Shown: positions 18,341 to 27,536 of the stretch, one piece after another
How positions within the stretch are numbered: the stretch's first letter is position 1
How the letters are laid out: every line of letters starts with the position of its first letter
NCBI GenBank assembly: GCA_963724645.1
Contig: CAVRVJ010000003.1
Coordinates: 1,488,001 to 1,552,000 of the forward strand
Direction of reading: 5' to 3'
Source: CAVXSP01 sp963724645
GTDB taxonomy: Bacteria; Acidobacteriota; Vicinamibacteria; Vicinamibacterales; SCN-69-37
DNA length: 64,000 nt
Translations under genes and position numbers: made by a program
The notes under the pieces: model-generated
What the model was told of the DNA's origin: nothing
Databases searched by the model: none
The model's input: only the letters and a program-made list of their open reading frames with translations

Positions 18341-18831
18341 CACACCATCGCGCACGGAAAGGGCGAGTCGGTCACGAAACGATGAGGCGGTCGGGTGACA
18401 GGCCGCGAAGACGCCGGATGATCAGAGGCACGATTGCGAGGATCGGCGAGCTAGCAATGCGATACGGACCTCCGTCCCAACTCGCGACTCTAGACTGCAC
18501 GTCCTCCCGACGAAGTACTGTCATGTGTGCTCTGCCGCGGGCGACCGCGGTAACCACCGTATATCAGCGTGACTCGTCGTCGAAGCGCCCTCGATCATCC
18601 GTCGTCTCCGCGGCCCGCGCCCCAACGCGTCGGAGATCTCACGAGCCCGACACGGCCTCCAGGGCTTCCCGCCCTGCGGGCGGCGTCTTCGACGCCACCA
18701 TGGACCCCGTTGTATGCAGGCTCGTGAGTTGAAGCTGTCGCAGGTTACAACGTCAAGCCCTGCGTTAGATGCAAAGCCGAGGTGAAACGGTCTTTCCATA
18801 TGGTCTAGCGGCCTGATTCGGCTGCTCGAGC
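18341..18831. other. Intergenic region, nothing recognised
   Basis: About 490 bases between the IS110 remnant and the VWFA gene. Base composition is lower in G+C than the neighbours. No reading frame resembles a known protein and no complete tRNA is present. It may be degraded insertion-sequence flank. Confidence 0.5.
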
Positions 18832-19746
18832 CTACTTCGCGGGAATCCTCGACGGCGCGCGCAGGGTGACGCCCTTTCGAGTGGTCGAGATGCTGAAGCG
18901 CTCGTCGAGCTTGACGCCCTCAGGCACCTGATACGTCACGACGTACTGATGGACCAGTTCGTCGGCGATTCGCTGCAGACCTTGCAGCAGGCCGGGAGCG
19001 GCGACGATCTCATCATGGCGCCCGCCGGATTGCTTCGGGCCGTCCCCCAGCACCTGGCCAAGGTTGAGCGGCGCGTCGAGGAGATCCGCCGGCCTGGCCG
19101 GCCTGGTCTGGGAGCGGATGGTCGACTGGGCGACCGACACGACGTACATGATGGCGCGACTGTCGCGAAGCTGGTCGAGCACGAGATCGGCGGTGAGCGG
19201 GCTCTGTTCGTCACCGCCGACTGTCAGGGCCACGATGACTGGACGCGCGGCCTCGCGCTGGCGGAGCTCGCGCGCTGAATCGGAAATGGCTTGGAGCAGC
19301 TGCCCGCCATCCGGCGTGGCGGCCTGTGGGCCGAGCCGTCCGATCGCCGTCCGCAGGGCCACAACATCGTGTGTGTATCCGACGAGCTTCTGCACCTGGC
19401 CGGCAATGGTGCTGACCGCAAAGTCTCCATAGTCCAGCAAGCGGTTCAGGAATTGCACGACAGACGCCCGGAAGAGACCGCTGCCGTTGTCGTCGATGAT
19501 GAGAGCGACATGCAGGCGCGCGGTCGCCGGCTCGGCGCCGGTCACCGCGCGCGGCTTGCCGCCTTCCTTCACGGCCAGATCGGCGGCAGTCAGATCCGTG
19601 ATTGCGGCGCCGTTCTGGTCGAGCGCCGTGACATACACCGTCCGCGTGCGCGCCTGGGCGACCGGCGCGGACTGATCGGGGCGGCCGACGGGCACGGCCG
19701 CGGAGAGCGCCGAAACCGCCCAAAAGACCAGGAAAACGCCTGCCAT
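18832..19746 (-). CDS. Exported VWFA-related protein (acidobacterial type)
   Basis: Intact, about 304 residues. A hydrophobic signal segment (GVFLVFWAVSALSAAVPV) is followed by a beta-rich strand TVYVTALDQNGAAITDLTA and a von Willebrand A-like domain: HVALIIDDNGSGLFRASVVQ, FLNRLLDYGDFAVSTIAG, VIVALTVGGDEQSPLTADLV, RAIMYVVSVAQS, ending with QYVVTYQVPEGVKL. The MIDAS DxSxS is degenerate (DDNGS). This architecture is very abundant in Acidobacteria (TIGR03436-like). Role unknown, probably periplasmic. The start ATG 19746 is chosen over 19779 because it directly precedes the signal sequence. Confidence 0.85.
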   Translation of the reverse strand: MAGVFLVFWAVSALSAAVPVGRPDQSAPVAQARTRTVYVTALDQNGAAITDLTAADLAVKEGGKPRAVTGAEPATARLHVALIIDDNGSGLFRASVVQFLNRLLDYGDFAVSTIAGQVQKLVGYTHDVVALRTAIGRLGPQAATPDGGQLLQAISDSARELRQREAARPVIVALTVGGDEQSPLTADLVLDQLRDSRAIMYVVSVAQSTIRSQTRPARPADLLDAPLNLGQVLGDGPKQSGGRHDEIVAAPGLLQGLQRIADELVHQYVVTYQVPEGVKLDERFSISTTRKGVTLRAPSRIPAK

Positions 19747-20009
19747 GGCCTGCCTCCCGTCAGGGCTATCTTGAACCATCCGGGGACGCCGTGGTATGTA
19801 CTTGTACTTCTATGCTCTTTTCCCTCTGCTGTTGTTGTCCGGGCGCGTCGGCAGCCTGTCGATGCGCATGTATCGTGCCGGCGATGGCAGAGGAGAAGCC
19901 TTTCTAGCTTAGTTCTTCGTTACCTACCGCTTCTCTCCCGCAATCGCTCGGCCTTCCCAGTCGCCGCTGGTCGTGTGAGGTCTTGCGTCAGGAAAGAAGT
20001 GTCTGGCCC

Positions 20010-20960
20010 ATGTCAACAATCGAGTCACTCTCGGAATCCCCGCCTTCGACATTGCAGCCTTTGCGGCTGGATCACCTTCGCGCGCTCGAGGCGGAGAGCA
20101 TTCACATTCTGCGCGAAGTCGTCGCCGAGTTCGAGCGGCCCGTGATGCTGTACTCGATCGGCAAGGACTCGTCGGTCCTGCTGCGGCTGGCCCAGAAGGC
20201 CTTCTATCCCGGCCCGATTCCGTTTCCGTTGCTGCACGTCGACACCACGTACAAGTTCCGGGAGATGATCGAGTTTCGGGACAGATACGCCGCCGAAATC
20301 GGCGCCAAGCTCATCGTTCACACGAACCGGCAGGCGATTGCCGATGGCACGGAGCCGTTCCTCGTCGGGACACAGCGTTGCTGCGGGCTGCTGAAGACCC
20401 GGGCGCTTCTGGACGCGCTCGAGGACGGCAAGTTTGATGCGGCGTTCGGCGGGGCCAGGCGCGACGAGGAGCGCTCGCGCGCCAAGGAGCGGATTTTTTC
20501 CCTGCGCGATCCAAAAGGGCAGTGGGATCCCAAGCGCCAGCGCCCGGAGCTGTGGCATGTGCTTAATGCCCGGGTCAAGCCGGGCGAAAGCATCCGGGTG
20601 TTTCCTCTGTCGAACTGGACCGAAATCGACGTCTGGCAATACATCCACGTCGAGAACATCCCGGTCGTGCCCCTCTACTTCGCCAAGGAGCGTGAAGTGA
20701 TCGTGCGTGGCGAAGCGCTCATCATGGTGGAGCAGCCGTTCGTCCGACTGCTTGGCGACGAGCGGCCGCAAAAGGTGCTGTGCCGGATGCGATCCCTTGG
20801 TTGCTCGCCGTGCACGGGCGCGGTCCGGTCCACCGCCGACACAGTCCCGAAAATTATCGAAGAGCTCATCAGCGTCCGGAACTCCGAGCGGCAGCTTCGC
20901 ATCATCGACCACGACCAGGACGGTTCGATGGAGGTCAAGAAGCGCGAGGGCTATTTCTGA
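20010..20960 (+). CDS. cysD: Sulfate adenylyltransferase subunit 2 (CysD)
   Basis: ATP + sulfate to adenosine 5'-phosphosulfate + PPi, together with CysN. Intact, 316 residues. Motifs: PP-loop VMLYSIGKDSSVLLRLAQKA, FPLLHVDTTYKFREMIEFRD, GTQRCCGLLKTRAL, FGGARRDEERSRAKERI, FPLSNWTEIDVWQYI and the conserved end DGSMEVKKREGYF. First gene of cysDNH; its stop overlaps the cysN start (TGATG). ATG 20010 is preceded by AGGAAAG. An upstream in-frame start at 19983 is less likely. Confidence 0.97.
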   Translation: MSTIESLSESPPSTLQPLRLDHLRALEAESIHILREVVAEFERPVMLYSIGKDSSVLLRLAQKAFYPGPIPFPLLHVDTTYKFREMIEFRDRYAAEIGAKLIVHTNRQAIADGTEPFLVGTQRCCGLLKTRALLDALEDGKFDAAFGGARRDEERSRAKERIFSLRDPKGQWDPKRQRPELWHVLNARVKPGESIRVFPLSNWTEIDVWQYIHVENIPVVPLYFAKEREVIVRGEALIMVEQPFVRLLGDERPQKVLCRMRSLGCSPCTGAVRSTADTVPKIIEELISVRNSERQLRIIDHDQDGSMEVKKREGYF

Positions 20961-22261
20961 TGCGCAGCCTTCTTCGCCTCTGCACGGCGGGCAGCGTCGA
21001 CGACGGCAAGAGCACGCTGATCGGACGGCTGCTCTACGACTCGCGCGGCGTGTACGAAGACCAGGTGCAGTCGGTCGAAAAGGCGTCCAAGAACCGTACG
21101 GCAGGGCCGATCGACTTTTCCCTCTTCACCGACGGGCTCAAGGCCGAGCGGGAACAGGGCATCACCATCGATGTCGCGTACCGGTACTTCGCCACGGCGA
21201 GGCGCAAGTTCATCCTGGCCGACACGCCCGGACACGAGCAGTACACACGCAACATGGCCACCGGTGCGTCCACCGCCGACGTGGCTATTCTGCTCGTCGA
21301 TGCGCGGCACGGCATGCGCGTCCAGTCCAAGCGCCACGCACGCATCGCCCGGCTCCTCGGCATCACCAAGTTCGTGCTGGCCGTGAACAAGATGGACCTT
21401 GTCGAGTTCGATCGGGGCGTGTTCGATCGGATCCACGCGGATTTCGCCGAGCTTCTGCGAGGCGCCGATCTCCACGCGATTCCAATCAGCGCCCTGCTCG
21501 GCGACAACGTCATTACCTCCAGCGATCGCACGCCGTGGTTCGACGGGCAGAGCCTGCTGGACTACCTGGAAACGGTCGAAGCGGACCGAAGTCTCGTGGA
21601 CAAGCCCTTTCGCTTTCCCGTGCAACTCGTGCTGCGGCCGGGGGATTCGTTCCGCGGCTACGCCGGCGAGATCGAGTCAGGATCGATTCGTGTCGGCGAC
21701 ACCATCACCGCATGGCCGGGCGGGCGCCAGGCGCGCATCCGCCGCATCGCGACCTGGGACGGCGACCTCGACCGCGCCTTCGCGCCGATGTCGGTGACGC
21801 TCGTGCTCGACGACGAGCTGGACATCAGCCGGGGGGACCTGCTGGCCGTCGGCGACGTGCACCAGGCTGCGCGCTTCGAGGCGCAAATGGTCTGGATGGA
21901 CGAGCGTCCGCTTGATCCGTCGCGCGTCTACGTGCTCAAGCACATGACGCGCAGTACCGCGGCCGAAATCGATCGGCCGCTCGAGTTGAACCAGATCGGG
22001 TCCGTCGTGGTGACAGCCTCCCGGCCGCTGGTATTCGACTCCTACGCCGACAACCGGTTCACCGGCTGCTTCATCGTCATTGACCCGGCGACCAACTTCA
22101 CGTCGGGCGCCGGGATGATCGACCAGCCGGTTCGCGAGGCCGACAGGGCGGATTCGCAGTCGGGCGCCGCCGAAAGACTCGCGCAGATCGCACGAGGCGC
22201 GCGCTCGGATCGCGAGGCGGTTGAAGCCGTGCGCCAGGCGCTCGAGGAGATCCTGAAATGA
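20960..22261 (+). CDS. cysN: Sulfate adenylyltransferase subunit 1, GTPase (CysN)
   Basis: EF-Tu-like GTPase that drives APS formation by CysD. Intact, 433 residues. G motifs: AGSVDDGKSTLIGRLLYDS (G1), GITIDVAYRYF (G2), LADTPGHEQYTRNMATGAS (G3), AVNKMDLV (G4). Domains II/III follow (FPVQLVLRPGDSFRGYAGE). No CysC kinase domain is fused at the C-terminus, which ends with a short helical tail. It overlaps cysD by one base and cysH by four. Confidence 0.96.
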   Translation: MRSLLRLCTAGSVDDGKSTLIGRLLYDSRGVYEDQVQSVEKASKNRTAGPIDFSLFTDGLKAEREQGITIDVAYRYFATARRKFILADTPGHEQYTRNMATGASTADVAILLVDARHGMRVQSKRHARIARLLGITKFVLAVNKMDLVEFDRGVFDRIHADFAELLRGADLHAIPISALLGDNVITSSDRTPWFDGQSLLDYLETVEADRSLVDKPFRFPVQLVLRPGDSFRGYAGEIESGSIRVGDTITAWPGGRQARIRRIATWDGDLDRAFAPMSVTLVLDDELDISRGDLLAVGDVHQAARFEAQMVWMDERPLDPSRVYVLKHMTRSTAAEIDRPLELNQIGSVVVTASRPLVFDSYADNRFTGCFIVIDPATNFTSGAGMIDQPVREADRADSQSGAAERLAQIARGARSDREAVEAVRQALEEILK

Positions 22262-22890
22262 CGAACGAACGGCAGCTCATTGCGGCGGAGCTGGCGGCGG
22301 CCTCCCGCCCCTGCATCACTTCGAGCTTTCAGGCCGAGTGCGTGGTGCTCGTGCACTTGCTGCGCGAAGTGCGGCCGGATATTCCCGTGCTCTTTCTTGA
22401 CACGGTCCACCATTTCGCCCAGACGTACGAGTATCGCGACGTGCTCGCCGAGCGGTGGAAGCTCAATCTGATCAATCTACGCGCGGCGGAGCCGCAGCCG
22501 GGGCTCTGGAGAACCGACACGACGGCATGCTGCGCGCGCCACAAGGTCGGTCCGCTGTTCGCCGCCCTGGAAGACTACGACGTCTGGTTCACAGGTTTGC
22601 GCCGCGACCAGTCTCCGTCCCGCGCGAATCTGGCCGAAGTCGAGCCGTTCAAGCTGCCCACGGGCAAAGTGCTGCGAAAGGTCAGCCCGCTGGCCGGCTG
22701 GACAGCGAAGGACGTCTGGGAGTACGCCAAAGCTCACGAGATCCCGCTGCTGCCGCTGTATGAGCTCGGCTACACGAGCGTCGGCTGCGAGCCGTGCACG
22801 TCATTGCCGCTCGATCCATCAAATCCGCGGTCGGGCCGCTGGCAAGGCCAGAAGCTCGAATGCGGGATTCACATCCAGGCAAAATCGTAG
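22258..22890 (+). CDS. cysH: Phosphoadenylyl/adenylyl-sulfate reductase (CysH)
   Basis: Reduces APS or PAPS to sulfite. Intact, 210 residues. SSFQAECVVLVHLL replaces the usual substrate loop start; FLDTVHHFAQTYEYRD follows. Two cysteine pairs, TTACCARHKVGPL and VGCEPCTSLP, are the [4Fe-4S] ligands of the APS-reductase type, so APS is the likely substrate, which fits the absence of cysC. The catalytic Cys is in LECGIHIQ. The start overlaps cysN (ATGA). The 95-bp repeat array begins at its stop codon. Confidence 0.94.
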   Translation: MTNERQLIAAELAAASRPCITSSFQAECVVLVHLLREVRPDIPVLFLDTVHHFAQTYEYRDVLAERWKLNLINLRAAEPQPGLWRTDTTACCARHKVGPLFAALEDYDVWFTGLRRDQSPSRANLAEVEPFKLPTGKVLRKVSPLAGWTAKDVWEYAKAHEIPLLPLYELGYTSVGCEPCTSLPLDPSNPRSGRWQGQKLECGIHIQAKS

Positions 22891-23395
22891 AAGTCCGCGC
22901 GAACGGCGCGGGGCGTGGGGGCCCCGCAAGAGAGCGCGTCAGGGGGTCCGGGGGACGCCGAGGCGGCGGGTGAGCGAGCGCGCGCGAGCCCGCGCGAACG
23001 GCGCGGGGCGTGGGGGCCCCGCAAGAGAGCGCGTCAGGGGGTCCGGGGGACGCCGAGGCGGCGGGTGAGCGAGCGCGCGCGAGCCCGCGCGAACGGCGCG
23101 GGGCGTGGGGGCCCCGCAAGAGAGCGCGTCAGGGGGTCCGGGGGACGCCGAGGCGGCGGGTGAGCGCGCGCGCGCGAGCCCGCGCGAACGGCGCGGGGGC
23201 GTGGGGGCCCCGCAAGAGAGCGCGTCAGGGGGTCCCGGGGGACGCCGAGGCGGCGGGTGAGCGAGCGCGCGCGAGCCCGCGCGAACGGCGCGGGGCGTGG
23301 GGGCCCCGCAAGACGCGTGGGGGTCCGGGGGACGCCGAGGCGGCGGGTGAGCGAGCGCGCGCGAGCGCGCGCGAACGGCGCAGGGGGCGTGGTCC
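22891..23395. repeat. 95-bp GC-rich tandem repeat array, about 5.2 units
   Basis: The marker GAACGGCG recurs at 22901, 22996, 23091, 23186, 23283 and 23373, giving periods of 95, 95, 95, 97 and 90. Each unit contains GCGTGGGGGCCCCGCAAGAG, GCGCGTCAGGGGGTCCG, GGGGACGCCGAGGCGGCGGG and a GCGCGCGAGCCCGCGCGAA dyad. Units are almost identical, so the array is young. All six frames are open by composition and no protein is implied. The array begins just after cysH and ends inside a truncated IS630. Confidence 0.95.
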
Positions 23396-23881
23396 CCAAT
23401 TCGCGGGCCGCACAAGCTGCGGGCGTAGCGACGGATCAGATCGGTGGTCACGCCGGATTCGTCGACGAAGACATACTGCGGCGCATCGTGGAGCGGCTGC
23501 GTCTCGTGCCAGTGCCGGCGGGCGGCCGCGACATCAGGGCGTCGCTGTTCGTCGGCGTGGACCGTTTTTTTTAAATGTCACCCCAAGCCGATCGATTTCC
23601 AGCCAGAGCGAACTGAGCGCGGCGGTCGTCGGGAGGGCGTCTCGCAGCTCAGCGAACGTCGCATCGGGTCGCGCCAGGATGAGGGCCCGAAGCCGCTCTT
23701 CTTTGCCGGCCAAGACACGTGACCGAAACTTCGTGGGTTTCCGCGGCGCAATCGATCCGGTTTCACGCCGCCGCTGCGCCAAGCGATGGACTGATGCCCG
23801 GCTGACCGCGAAGGTCGCGGCGACCGCGTCCGCATCGCCGCTCGTATCCCAGGCCTGAAGCACCCGCTCGCGCAGATCCAT
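23396..23881 (-). pseudogene. IS630-family transposase remnant
   Basis: N-terminal helix-turn-helix part MDLRERVLQAWDTSGDADAV, VSRASVHRLAQRRRETGSI, LRALILARPDATFAELRDAL, then LGVTFKK. At a run of eight A residues (minus strand, 23565-23572) the frame shifts by one base and continues TVHADEQRRPDVAAARRHW, YVFVDESGVTTDLIRRYARS with the first catalytic Asp. Beyond this it runs into the tandem repeat, so the rest of the DDE domain is lost. The ATG directly follows the stop of the lipoprotein gene (TAG ATG), leaving no room for a terminal inverted repeat there. Confidence 0.85.
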
Positions 23882-24640
23882 CTAAGGGTGCGCAATCTTC
23901 ACGTCGAACAACACACGGCCGTTCAGTTGGCCCGTGTCGAACATCCTCACGCAAAACGTCCCCGCCTCGGCGTTCGAGGACATCTCCGCGCCCGAGCCGG
24001 GCGTGGTGATGAGCGACGTGTTGAGGATGCAATCGGCGTTGTTCGGTATGCCCAGGCCCATCCCGACTGACGCGGCCGGCGTGATGCTCGAGAGCGTGAC
24101 CGTCACATTGCCACTCTGGCTCACGGCGAACGTTCGTGCGACCACTCCCCGCGGATAGAGATTGCTCGAGAATGTCTCGGTGCCGGCTTGCCCGGGCGCG
24201 CTCGTATAGGCGCTCTGGTTGATGCGGATCGCGAAGTCCACATCAGAGGTCAGGCTTCCCGAATCCGTAACCGACACACAGTACGTTCCGGCGATTAGTG
24301 ACTGATTGATTTGCGACGCCAGTGCCGGAGTCGCCGTCACCGTGCTCGACGCGGTGCAGCCCAAGCCGTCAGACGTAAGGGTGCCGAGGGCCAGTTGGAG
24401 CGGCAGCGACAGGGTCGTGGTCGTCCCGGTCAGCGTCAGGCTGGCCAGTAACACATTGACCGTCGCCGACGTCGCCACCGTAAAGGCCTGGAAGTCCGTG
24501 CCCTGAGCGGAGAGCGTGCCCGAGAATACACGGGAGTCGGAATAGGGTGTGGGCGTGCCGGCGGTTGGTGCGGTTGTGTCCTTGGTGCAGCCGGGGCCCA
24601 GCAACAGCACGAGTACCAGAAGTGAGAGGCCGATTTTCAT
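23882..24640 (-). CDS. Putative lipoprotein of unknown function
   Basis: Intact 252 residues. Signal peptide with lipobox MKIGLSLLVLVLLLGPGCTK, then a Thr/Ser-rich protein with two repeats of a pre-peptidase C-terminal-like beta domain: FQAFTVATSATVNVLLASLT ... GTYCVSVTDSGSL and ARTFAVSQSGNVTVTLSSIT ... GTFCVRMFDTGQL, each with a matching Cys pair. Such domains occur in secreted acidobacterial proteins. The stop immediately precedes the IS630 start, so the native C-terminus may have been trimmed. ATG 24640 is preferred over 24652. Confidence 0.8.
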   Translation of the reverse strand: MKIGLSLLVLVLLLGPGCTKDTTAPTAGTPTPYSDSRVFSGTLSAQGTDFQAFTVATSATVNVLLASLTLTGTTTTLSLPLQLALGTLTSDGLGCTASSTVTATPALASQINQSLIAGTYCVSVTDSGSLTSDVDFAIRINQSAYTSAPGQAGTETFSSNLYPRGVVARTFAVSQSGNVTVTLSSITPAASVGMGLGIPNNADCILNTSLITTPGSGAEMSSNAEAGTFCVRMFDTGQLNGRVLFDVKIAHP

Positions 24641-24778
24641 GGAGTGACACATTCCTCAGCGCGTGGCGCCACTCATGATATTGCCTCCGGACCGTTGAGG
24701 GAACCCATGGCCGATTCAGTGGAAATCCGGCCCGGCTGCTCCAATAATGATTAAGTGGTGACGCGAGCCCTTTGCGTG

Positions 24779-25793
24779 ATGACTTCGATCGTCCTTGCGC
24801 GCCACGCTCCTGGGCGCGCCCAGACCTGCGGCCAAGTCTGCCGGCGGCGAGACGCCCTTAGGACGACAGGCAGCCGGTGCCGGCCGGAGCGACCTCGATG
24901 CCTTCATGGAGAAGGTGCTTGCCCGCCGCGATGAGAACTGGAAGAAGCTTCAGCAGTACGTGCTCGACGAGCGCGAGCAGATGGAAGTCCGCGGCCTCGG
25001 AGACGTGCCCATCTGGGGCGAGGTTCGTGATTACACCTGGTACCTCCAGGACGGGTTCTTCGTACGCAGCCCGGTCAAGGTCAACGGCGTGCTCATCGCC
25101 GAATCGGAGCGCCGGAAGTACGAGGAGGACTATCTCCGGCGGGCGAAGGAGCGCGACAAGCGGCGAGGCCGCGGCGGCCCGCCTGCGGCGGCCCCTCCCG
25201 AGGCGCCGACGCCGGCGGCGTCCGATCCGGCCGACGTTCAGGACTTCATTCTTCAAACGCGACAGCCGCAGTTCGTGGACTCCGCCTACTTCCTGAAGTT
25301 CAAGTTCGAGCCCTCGAAATACGCGCTGGTGGGTCACGAGACCTTCGAAGGGCGGGACGTGCTGCAGGATCGAGTACTACCCGTCGCGACTGTTCGTGCA
25401 CGAGCAGGATCAGCAGGAACGCCGCCGCCAGCAGAACCAGTCAAACCGGTCCAGGGACGAAAGCGCCGCCATCGAGCGCATGATGAACAAGGTCTCGCTC
25501 GTGACGATCTGGGTCGAGCCGAAGGCCTCCCAGATCGTGAAATACACCTTCGATAACGTGAACCTCGAGTTCCTGCCGGCCGCATGGCTCGTGCACATGG
25601 ACGACGCGAAGGCCGTCGATGACGATGAGCGAGCCTTTCCCCGACGTGTGGCTGCCCGCGCGATGTGAACATGCTGGTCTCCGCCACGCTCGCGGTCGGG
25701 TCGTTCGATGTTCGATACCACCTCGACTATCAGCACTATCGCAAGGCCGAGACCAGCTCGAGGATCAAGAAGATCGGCGGCGGCCGGCCGTGA
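24779..25793 (+). CDS. Exported protein of unknown function, partner of Omp85-like barrel (frameshifted)
   Basis: About 338 codons once frameshifts near 24,800, 25,370 and 25,660 are joined. A weak signal-like start is followed by DLDAFMEKVLARRDENWKKL, QYVLDEREQMEVRGLGDVPI, WGEVRDYTWYLQDGFFVRSP, KFKFEPSKYALVGHETFEGR, VSLVTIWVEPKASQIVKYTF and ending VRYHLDYQHYRKAE. The alternation resembles LolA/outer-membrane lipoprotein-sorting-like folds but no certain family can be named. The stop overlaps the ATG of the Omp85 gene, so the two are co-translated. Confidence 0.72.
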
Positions 25794-27149
25794 TGTGTCT
25801 CGCGCTGCCGCTCTGGCTGGCAGCGGGGATGGCCACCGGCCAGGCACTCGAGATTCAGCACTCGGCACTGGAAGCCCTTTGTGGCCGCGTTCAGCCGCCA
25901 GCGCCCGGTGTCCGGTGCCTGGTACCCGACACCGATGCCCTGCAGGGCGAAGCCGCCGCAGAAGTCCTCGCCGAGATCCGCGTCCACGGCAATCTGATTG
26001 TCTCGAACGACGAGGTGATCAAGATCGCCGGCGTGACGCCCGGAGAGCCGTTTGGCAGCCGGACGATCGAGGACGTCGACCGCTCGTCTGCGCGCGTCGA
26101 AGAAGTTCCAGGAAGTGCAGGTCCTGAAACGGTTCGCGTCGATTTCCGATCCCACGCAGATCGCCCTGGTGATTGTCGTCAACGAGGGACCAGTGCGCAT
26201 CGAATCCGGCGCCCCTGGGACTCCGCTCTCCGTCGTCAGACGCCGCGGCATTCGCAAATTCATGTTCCTTCCCATCATCGAAGCCGAGGACGGCTACGGC
26301 GTGACGTTCGGCGCGCGCCTCGCGCTTCTGGGCACTGCAGGGCCGAAGAGCCGATTGTCATTTCCATTGACGTGGGGCGGAATGAAGCGCGCCGGGATCG
26401 AGCTGGAACGACGGTTCGCGAGCGGGCCGTTCAGCCGCGTGGAACTCGGCGGCGCGGTGCAGCGGCAAACGAACCCGGCATTTCGAGCAGGATGACGACC
26501 GTCAGCGCGTGTGGGTCGCGGGCGGAGCGCGCCGCCGGACCGCTGCGCGCAGGCGGGACGGTCGGATGGCAGCGCGTGTCTTTTGCCGGAGCGGACGATC
26601 GCTTTCGATCTGTGGGCGGCGACCTCACGTTCGACACGCGACTCGACCCGCTGGTGCCGAGAAACGCAGTGTATGCCGTAGCCTCGTGGGAACATCTGAG
26701 TGTTCCGGCGGCGACGCGGTCAATCGCGTTCGCCTCGAAGGCCGCGGCTACATCGGTCTGGTCGGCCCCGCCGTCCTCGCCCTGCGGGCCGTGCGCGAGG
26801 ATGCGAATCGGCCCTTGCCGCCGTACCTGAAATCGATGCTCGGCGGCTGGTCAACGCTGCGTGGGTTTCGAGGCCGGATCGTTCGTCGGCGACACGCTGG
26901 TCGCCGGAATCGGCCGAGCTGCGCGTCCCGATCAACTCACCGCTTCGGATCGCCAGGCTCGGGATCGGCATCTTCACCGATGCCGGCGTGGCCTACGACA
27001 AGGGCCAGCACTATGGCGACCAACCCGTCCACAAGAGCCTCGGCGCCAGCATCTGGATGGCGGCGACAGTTTTTCATCTCGAGGTATCGGTCGCGCACGG
27101 ATTCCGGGCGGGGACCCGAGTCAACTTTGGTGCTGGATTGTCGTTCTGA
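25793..27149 (+). CDS. Omp85/BamA-type outer-membrane protein (frameshifted)
   Basis: Signal peptide (LALPLWLAAGMATGQALE), one POTRA-like domain (EIRVHGNLIVSNDEVIKIAG, VTPGEPFGSRTIEDVDR, RLRASKKFQEVQVLKRFASI, IALVIVVNEGPVRIE), then a beta-barrel with FLPIIEAEDGYGVTFGARLA, LEGRGYIGLVGPAVLALRAV, MLGGWSTLRGF (the xGGxxxxRGF-like lid motif) and a terminal strand GTRVNFGAGLSF ending in Phe. About 452 codons, shorter than BamA, like patatin-linked or TamA-like small Omp85s. Frameshifts lie near 26,100, 26,490, 26,710, 26,870 and 26,905. Probably inserts or exports a surface protein together with the upstream gene product. Confidence 0.8.
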
Positions 27150-27236
27150 CAGCTAATGCTGGCGCCCCTCCTGCCGATAGAGATCGCGGAGTGATTGGAT
27201 TAAACCCTCGGCGGCCTGTCGCTGGTCTCACGGCGT

Positions 27237-27449
27237 ATGCGACTGCTGCGTGGACTCGCCGGGCGCATTCTTCCGTGCGGATGCCTGGTGGGGGTGTACC
27301 AGACATACAGCGGGGGAGTAGTCGCGACGATTGACGCTCTGGGCGCTGCCTGCAACCAGCCGGACCATCGCCTCCACGAAGCCGTCGACCTGAGCCAGGT
27401 TGGTCCCGCCGCCAGTCCAGCGCTCCACAATCAGCCCACGCGTCTATAG
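27237..27449 (+). CDS. Small Cys-containing hypothetical protein
   Basis: 70 residues: LAGRILPCGCLVGVYQTYSG, VVATIDALGAACNQPDHRLH. The CGC pair with a later Cys and two His could bind a metal or form a disulfide. The wording looks like a conserved short protein rather than random GC-rich translation, but no Shine-Dalgarno is visible. It lies alone between the Omp85 gene and the next exported protein. Confidence 0.45.
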   Translation: MRLLRGLAGRILPCGCLVGVYQTYSGGVVATIDALGAACNQPDHRLHEAVDLSQVGPAASPALHNQPTRL

Positions 27450-27536
27450 CCGGGACCGCGACGCGGGGATTCCAGGCGTCTTTCGCCCGCGCCTGTTAAC
27501 ATCGAAGGCAGCCAGTTCCTGTTTCCTGGGGGCTCT

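Noticed and set aside
18791..18830. tRNA-Glu-like 5' segment (CCATATGGTCTAGCGGCC)
   Set aside because: Only the acceptor/D-arm part resembles a tRNA. No anticodon or T-arm follows, and the sequence runs straight into the stop of the VWFA gene. Chance or a degraded fragment.
22891..23395. Tandem repeats as a CRISPR array
   Set aside because: The whole 95-bp unit repeats with no variable spacers, and no cas gene is nearby.
22939..23858. Long open frames of Arg/Ala/Pro-rich protein on both strands across the repeat array
   Set aside because: They arise from the extreme GC content and lack of stop codons in the repeat unit; no start signal or homology.
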